Assembly: GCF_900217235.1 (NCBI RefSeq)
Contig: NZ_LT907975.1
Coordinates: 620,001 to 684,000, forward strand
DNA from: Pseudodesulfovibrio profundus
GTDB lineage: Bacteria; Desulfobacterota; Desulfovibrionia; Desulfovibrionales; Desulfovibrionaceae
Length of the DNA stretch: 64,000 bases
Direction: 5' to 3'
Below the pieces are notes generated by a model that had not been told where the DNA came from, ran no database searches, and was given only the letters and a program-made list of their open reading frames with translations. The translations under genes and the position numbers were made by a program. Numbering within the stretch: the stretch's first letter is position 1; every line of letters begins with the position of its first letter. This document shows positions 59,437 through 64,000 of the stretch, one piece after another.

Positions 59437-60206
59437 TCTATATATTCCTTACCATCTTCGGCCCCAACCAGGCGGGAACTTTCCGAACACCAGATGGTTT
59501 CATCATCCTTGCGTTTGGCAAGAAATTCAAAATTGGCGACAAAGCCGTCACGACGAAGAGTTTCCAGGTACGTCTGCTGGTCATGGATATTGGGCATGAT
59601 CCGTTGCCGCATCCCTTCCACGTTGATCACTTCCTCAACGGAATCATAGCCAAGAATCTGAACCATGGCGGGGTTCACTTCCAGGAACGTCCCTTCCACG
59701 GAAGCGCGGAAGAGTCCTTCCACAGATCGCTCGAACATGGCCCGATATTTCAACTCGCTGAGACTGACCGTCGCATCCTGTTTCTTGCGCTCTTCTATCT
59801 CCTGCTCCAGACGCTGCTTTTGCGCATTCATCTGAAGAAAGACCTTCACCTTGCTCTTGAGCATCTCCACATCGACAGGCCGAAAAAGATAATCCACGGC
59901 TCCGGTTTGATACCCCTGCCGCACATTCTCTTCATCCTGAAAAATGGCCGTAATGAATATTATCGGAACATGCTTCCCGCGCTCAAGAAGCTTGATGCGG
60001 TTGGCGGTCTCATAGCCGTTCATTTCCGGCATCTGTATATCGAGCAGGATCAATGCAAAATCATGTTCCGCGACAAGCTCAATGGCCTGCTGACCGGACT
60101 CTGCCGAAACAATCTCACACCCCTCCCGCAGCAACATGTGCTCCAGGAGGGCAAGATTTGTCTGTGAATCATCAACTATGAGGACTTTCTGCATAGCTTG
60201 GCTCAT
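59397..60206 (-). pseudogene. Response regulator with PAS domain, 3' end lost to an IS5 element
   Basis: The receiver domain is complete: KVLIVDDSQTNLALLEHMLL (acidic pair), phospho-acceptor Asp in LILLDIQMPEMNG, Thr/Ala and Lys positions later (FITAIF, YLFRPVD). A coiled linker (about 125-145) leads to a PAS domain (about 150-258) with RAMFERSVEGLFRASVEGTF. The last host residues are KEYI; then 12 codons of IS sequence follow to the stop. Proteins of this layout usually continue into a histidine kinase or GGDEF domain, so the output domain is gone. The start is at 60206 or the Met at 60194. It lies 19 nt after comB. Confidence 0.85.
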
Positions 60207-60225
60207 GAAAGGTACTCTAAAGGAT

Positions 60226-60924
60226 TTATACGTCCGCTACCGTTATTTTTCGTAACCGCACGGAACCATCGTCATTTGGTGTGGCTCCGAGCACGAAATC
60301 GAACCGATCAAGATCCATGCAGAGCTCAAAATCTTTTTCCGGGGCGTAGGTTTTCTCAGGATCAAAAAACTTTTCCGCACTATCAACCCCGGCAAGAAAT
60401 GTCTTCAGTGTTTCAAATGAGTTTGGATACTCATCGAGTTCATTCTTGATATACATGCCGCACATCATGTCTTCCTGAGCGCGCATGACACCGCCGGTCC
60501 CCATGGCAACCACTGTCACCAGTTCCGGATTCTTAGCGCGAATGTAGCGGACGATCGCATCGGCATTGACGAATGAACCGGTAATGATTTCATCAGCATG
60601 CACGGCATTGACCAGCCCCTGTGTACCGGCGCTGGTCGTGTGAACCAACGTTTTACCGGTAAAATCAACGGATTCAATTTCTGTGGGAGAATTGCCATAG
60701 TCAAATCCCTCGATCTTGATGCAATCACGTTCGCCGACCAGCACCCCGTTGTGTTCTTTGGCAAGGGAGCGAGCCAGCTCCACATCACCCACGGCGTAAT
60801 AATCCTCCGCCCCGTTTTCCACAGCGTAGCACGCCACGGAAAAGGCCCGGAACACGTCGATCACCACAACCAGCCCACGGGCTTTTTGTGCACCACTCAA
60901 ACACTCGACTATATTGACAACCAT
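60226..60924 (-). CDS. comB: 2-phosphosulfolactate phosphatase family protein (ComB)
   Basis: A 232-residue ComB-family protein from ATG 60924. It has the family pattern VVVIDVFRAFSVACYAVENG (about 19-38), VGERDCIKIEGFDYGNSPTE (about 63-82), and LVHTTSAGTQGLVNAV (about 92-107). ComB releases phosphate from 2-phosphosulfolactate in coenzyme M synthesis. In bacteria without coenzyme M the substrate is often unclear. A link to C3 sulfonate (sulfolactate) metabolism would suit a sulfur-metabolising organism, but this is inference. Confidence 0.88.
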   Translation of the reverse strand: MVVNIVECLSGAQKARGLVVVIDVFRAFSVACYAVENGAEDYYAVGDVELARSLAKEHNGVLVGERDCIKIEGFDYGNSPTEIESVDFTGKTLVHTTSAGTQGLVNAVHADEIITGSFVNADAIVRYIRAKNPELVTVVAMGTGGVMRAQEDMMCGMYIKNELDEYPNSFETLKTFLAGVDSAEKFFDPEKTYAPEKDFELCMDLDRFDFVLGATPNDDGSVRLRKITVADV

Positions 60925-61114
60925 ACTACTCACTCGCTGATAATCATTATTCTTACATACCTGTCATGGTACTGCCAAGAGATCAAGGTTTTGCATCATT
61001 TTTTAACAACATCAATACAAAGAATACATTCAGCAGGTAAAAGCAAGGGGCAAAAGAGACTCCCATCCCTCCAGCCCATTGACAAAGCGACACTTTTTTT
61101 ACAACGTGATATCC

Positions 61115-62074
61115 ATGAATAGAAAACGCGTTCTCGTCACCGGCGGCTCCGGCTTTCTCGGCTCGCACCTTTGCGAACAGCTTCTCTCCAAAGGGCGGGA
61201 AGTCATCTGTGTGGATAATTTTTTCACCGGGCGCAAGGAGAGCATCCTGCACCTCATGGATAATCCATATTTCGAGATTCTACGCCACGACGTAACGTTT
61301 CCTCTCTATGTCGAAGTGGATGAAATCTACAACCTTGCCTGCCCGGCATCCCCGATCCACTATCAGCATGACCCGGTGCAGACCACCAAGACCAGCGTAC
61401 ACGGCGCCATCAACATGCTGGGACTGGCGAAACGCATCAAGGCAAAGATATTTCAGGCTTCCACAAGCGAAGTATACGGAGACCCCGAGGTACATCCGCA
61501 AACAGAAAGCTATTGGGGTAATGTGAACCCCATCGGCCTGCGCTCCTGCTACGACGAAGGCAAGCGCTGTGCTGAAACGCTCTTTTTCGATTACAATCGA
61601 CAGCACAACCTGCGAATCAAGGTCGGGCGCATTTTCAACACCTACGGCCCACGCATGGCCATGGACGACGGGCGCGTGGTGTCCAACTTCGTGGTTCAGG
61701 CCCTTCGCGGCGAGGATATCACGGTCTATGGCAAGGGAGAGCAGACGCGCAGCTTTTGTTATGTAGATGATCTGGTAACAGGAATTATCCGCTTCATGGA
61801 AGACACGCCGGACGAATTCACCGGTCCCATGAATCTGGGTAACCCCGGAGAATTCACCATTCTTGAACTGGCAGAAAACGTCATTGATCTGGTGGGTTCC
61901 AAATCGAAGATCGTCTTCAAAGACCTTCCATCCGATGACCCGATGCAACGCAAGCCGGACATTTCCCTGGCGAAGAAAGCCATGGGATGGGAGCCGACAG
62001 TTCCGTTACGACAGGGGCTTGAGAAAACCATCGAGTACTTTGACGGGTATCTCAAGTCGATTGAAGACGAATAG
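61115..62074 (+). CDS. UDP-glucuronate decarboxylase (UXS-type SDR)
   Basis: Converts UDP-glucuronate to UDP-xylose (or a related nucleotide-sugar step) in the cytoplasm for polysaccharide synthesis. From ATG 61115 it has 319 residues. NAD-binding motif [12 protein letters not shown] (GxxGxxG, about 8-19), catalytic TSEVYGDP and SCYDEGKR (Tyr and Lys of YxxxK about 145-149), and IFNTYGPRM. The UXS-specific opening [20 protein letters not shown] is present. Glycosyltransferases follow on the opposite strand. Confidence 0.9.
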   Translation: MNRKRVLVTGGSGFLGSHLCEQLLSKGREVICVDNFFTGRKESILHLMDNPYFEILRHDVTFPLYVEVDEIYNLACPASPIHYQHDPVQTTKTSVHGAINMLGLAKRIKAKIFQASTSEVYGDPEVHPQTESYWGNVNPIGLRSCYDEGKRCAETLFFDYNRQHNLRIKVGRIFNTYGPRMAMDDGRVVSNFVVQALRGEDITVYGKGEQTRSFCYVDDLVTGIIRFMEDTPDEFTGPMNLGNPGEFTILELAENVIDLVGSKSKIVFKDLPSDDPMQRKPDISLAKKAMGWEPTVPLRQGLEKTIEYFDGYLKSIEDE

Positions 62075-62168
62075 CCGAATAACGTCAGTCGACTCTGTCC
62101 GTATAATCCGCCTCAGACATGGCAAGTGGAAGATTTGACGCCCGATTACGGGTTGAGCAATGGTCTCT

Positions 62169-63152
62169 CTACACCCCGAGCACACGCCGCAGTTGCGGGG
62201 CAATAATATCGAGAGCGTGGTGTTCAACCATTTTCTTTCGGGCCTGTTCGCCCATACGACGGCGCAGATCGGGCTGGTCAGCGAGAACCTTGACATACTT
62301 TGCCCAATCCCCTTCATCCCGCACAAGATATCCATCGACACCATGATCGATCATTTCGGCATGAACGCCTACATCGGATGCAATCACAGGCAGCCCGAGG
62401 GACATGAGCTTCAGAGCCTCGATACCATTTCCGACCTGTCCGTTGTTATCTGATGGAACCGGCACGAGGCCGATATCCATGGCCTGGAGATGGCTGACTT
62501 CACGCCCCGGAGTCCACGACGTCCACATGGCGTATTCACGGGCTGGACCGGCATACGGCTCTTTTGACAGAATCGAGAACTGCACACTTCCAGTCAGCGG
62601 CGTCAGCGTTCCCATTACCTGCTCGGCATAGGATTGATTGTCACAATTACCGCACCAGCCCACCAGTGTCGGTCCGCCGTTCTTGCCACCATTCCCCGGA
62701 ACAAAATGCTCCACATCGATTGGGGTTGTGACGACGTGCACCTGATCCTGGTATTTGGCAGCTTCTTCGGCCAATGCCTTGTTGTCTACAACACAAACAT
62801 CCGCCCCCTGGCACATCCGCTGAAAACCGCGCTCCAATCGATTCCGCGACGCCATGATCCCCTGACCGGCAGCCGGAAGCGCCCAGACAGCATCAGCACA
62901 GTCGAATACCAGCTTCCTGCTCAATCGACGTACTATGCCAAGTTCGTAGGAAGACAATAGCTCACGATGCACGACCACCACATCTGCATGCGGCAGTCGG
63001 CTGAAGAAAGAATACCGCGCATACAGGCCTTGCGGCATTTCTTTCCAGAATGCATCAATCCCCTTCTCGGACCAATAGCGGACGAGGGGCGAAACGCGAT
63101 ACCGCGCCTGAGAGCGACGTGTCCCGTGCGGGACCAGAAACATGACCTTCAT
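62169..63152 (-). CDS. Glycosyltransferase (GT-B, GT4-like)
   Basis: A 327-residue glycosyltransferase. The N-terminal lobe starts MKVMFLVPHGTRRSQARYRV; the C-terminal lobe has LVGWCGNCDNQSYAEQVMGT (donor side), and the Glu motif NGIEALKLMSLGLPVIASDVGVH. The N-terminal sugar-acceptor side has VVVHRELLSSYELGIVRRLS. Substrate unknown. The start overlaps the end of the next upstream glycosyltransferase by 1 nt (TAATG), so both belong to one operon. Confidence 0.87.
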   Translation of the reverse strand: MKVMFLVPHGTRRSQARYRVSPLVRYWSEKGIDAFWKEMPQGLYARYSFFSRLPHADVVVVHRELLSSYELGIVRRLSRKLVFDCADAVWALPAAGQGIMASRNRLERGFQRMCQGADVCVVDNKALAEEAAKYQDQVHVVTTPIDVEHFVPGNGGKNGGPTLVGWCGNCDNQSYAEQVMGTLTPLTGSVQFSILSKEPYAGPAREYAMWTSWTPGREVSHLQAMDIGLVPVPSDNNGQVGNGIEALKLMSLGLPVIASDVGVHAEMIDHGVDGYLVRDEGDWAKYVKVLADQPDLRRRMGEQARKKMVEHHALDIIAPQLRRVLGV

Positions 63153-64000
63153 TATTTCGAAACCATTGATTCAATAATTGAAATGAATGGGTCTATACCC
63201 GAAGGAACGTCGGAAGGCCACTGAAATTCGACGGGGCGCTCCTCCTTCTCCATTTTGCGAAGCAGTGCTGTCATTGCAGGAACATCTGCGGGGTCTGGAA
63301 AGACATGAGAATCGGGCAGGAAATATGCACTTCCATTGCGGGCACTCGAAGCCACCCGACAGCCACATGCCAACGCTTCAAGCACGGCATTGGAACAGGC
63401 ATCATAGAACGTGGCAAGGATGAAAATATCTATCCGACGATAAAACGACGCCATGTCATCGACCTTGCCCAGGAAACGGACGCGATCTTCGACACCCAGC
63501 TTCTGCGCGAGCCGGATATACTTATCCGGGCGTCGACCTCCGGCAATGTGAAGCTCGAAGTGTTCGGGCAAGTCCGCCAATGCAGTAATCAACTGCCGCA
63601 CTCCCTTGAGAGCGAAATTGGTGGCGGCTGTACCTATGACGACACGCCCCTGCTCAATTCCGGCCTGCTGACGCAAGGCGGCTCGCTCCTCATCCGTGGG
63701 CTGAGAGAATTTGGACAGGTCCGGGCGATTATAAATGACTTCGATGGACTCCGGCGTCCGATAGGGATGCGCCTGTAAAATGAGATCGCGCACAAAATGC
63801 GACACGGCCACCACTTTTTTGGTACGCCGCATACGCAGATTGTCCAGCTTATGCATCACCCAGTTGGTAGGATTGAGCCGCCGCCGCAGCATCTTGAATG
63901 AACGTGCTGCTCCTGCGGGCCATGCCTGCTTGGACAACTGCCAGAAGACGGAAATCGGCCCGCCCCCGATGCGTAAAATATCCTGATCGGGCGAGTTGGC
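63152..64000 (-). CDS. Glycosyltransferase family 4 (5' end beyond the window)
   Basis: The frame is open to the right edge of the window, so the start is outside. The visible part has 282 codons: LRIGGGPISVFWQLSKQAWP near the edge, VVAVSHFVRDLILQAHPYRT, VIGTAATNFALKGVRQLITA (donor site with Lys), and the E-x7-E motif in DACSNAVLEALACGCRVASS. It probably adds a sugar to a lipopolysaccharide core or similar polymer. An internal TTG at 63937 is not a likely start because the homologous-looking sequence continues upstream. Confidence 0.88.
   Translation of the reverse strand, partial: ANSPDQDILRIGGGPISVFWQLSKQAWPAGAARSFKMLRRRLNPTNWVMHKLDNLRMRRTKKVVAVSHFVRDLILQAHPYRTPESIEVIYNRPDLSKFSQPTDEERAALRQQAGIEQGRVVIGTAATNFALKGVRQLITALADLPEHFELHIAGGRRPDKYIRLAQKLGVEDRVRFLGKVDDMASFYRRIDIFILATFYDACSNAVLEALACGCRVASSARNGSAYFLPDSHVFPDPADVPAMTALLRKMEKEERPVEFQWPSDVPSGIDPFISIIESMVSK

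Noticed and set aside
1-64000. CRISPR array, prophage or integrase-bounded island
   Set aside because: No regular repeat-spacer array, phage structural gene or integrase gene was seen in the window.

Overview
The window looks like a chromosomal segment of a Gram-negative, flagellated, probably anaerobic bacterium of the Desulfovibrionales type (Desulfobacterota). This is inferred from the protein style: a single-chain SucC-SucD fusion, a very large PEP synthase beside pyruvate carboxylase, a minimal SufC-SufB pair, a ComB homologue and polar-flagellum accessory genes. No dissimilatory sulfite reductase or rRNA gene is present, so the placement is not proven.

Region 1 (1-8066) is a defence block. 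A type I restriction-modification operon (hsdM, an internally deleted hsdS, hsdR) is followed by a stub of an HTH gene, then a two-gene Kiwa anti-phage system (kwaA, kwaB) and a small lipoprotein gene. The hsd genes are visibly richer in G+C than the kwa genes, and the junction truncates a gene, so the block was assembled in steps.

Region 2 (8081-17956) is one tight plus-strand operon for ion and envelope homeostasis. Several neighbours overlap by 4 nt. It encodes a K+ channel with a long membrane extension (ktrB), its RCK regulator (ktrA), a two-helix membrane protein, an MscS channel, an M48 lipoprotein protease, a Ca2+/Na+ antiporter, a flippase-like LPG-synthase-type membrane protein, a fusion of a decayed phosphoesterase domain to a GT4 glycosyltransferase, and a zinc-ribbon protein. 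A 5' fragment of a second antiporter gene lies inside it.

Region 3 (about 18.0-25.7 kb) is damaged by insertion sequences. An IS1595-type element splits a DUF4410-type lipoprotein gene, an IS3 element lies next to it, a second IS3-type element replaces most of a periplasmic binding-protein gene, and a third splits a hybrid sensor kinase gene. For the lipoprotein and the kinase, removing the element and one copy of the target duplication restores the reading frame.

Region 4 (27.1-62.1 kb) looks like ordinary core genome. It holds PomAB-like stator genes with two MotB paralogues, FapA and flaG (with a sigma-28 promoter), azoR, ppsA, pyc with birA, cca, a DHH phosphoesterase, sucCD, a TetR/YdjM pair, sufCB, an Smr protein, cheW, tRNA-Pro(GGG) and tRNA-Thr(GGT), a flagellin-like gene (also with a sigma-28 promoter), and ilvB-ilvN behind a valine-rich leader peptide and attenuator. 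It continues with a Lon-like protease, hsp20, an IS5-type element that truncates a response-regulator gene, comB and UDP-glucuronate decarboxylase. Region 5 (62.1 kb to the end) holds two glycosyltransferases of a polysaccharide cluster that runs off the window.
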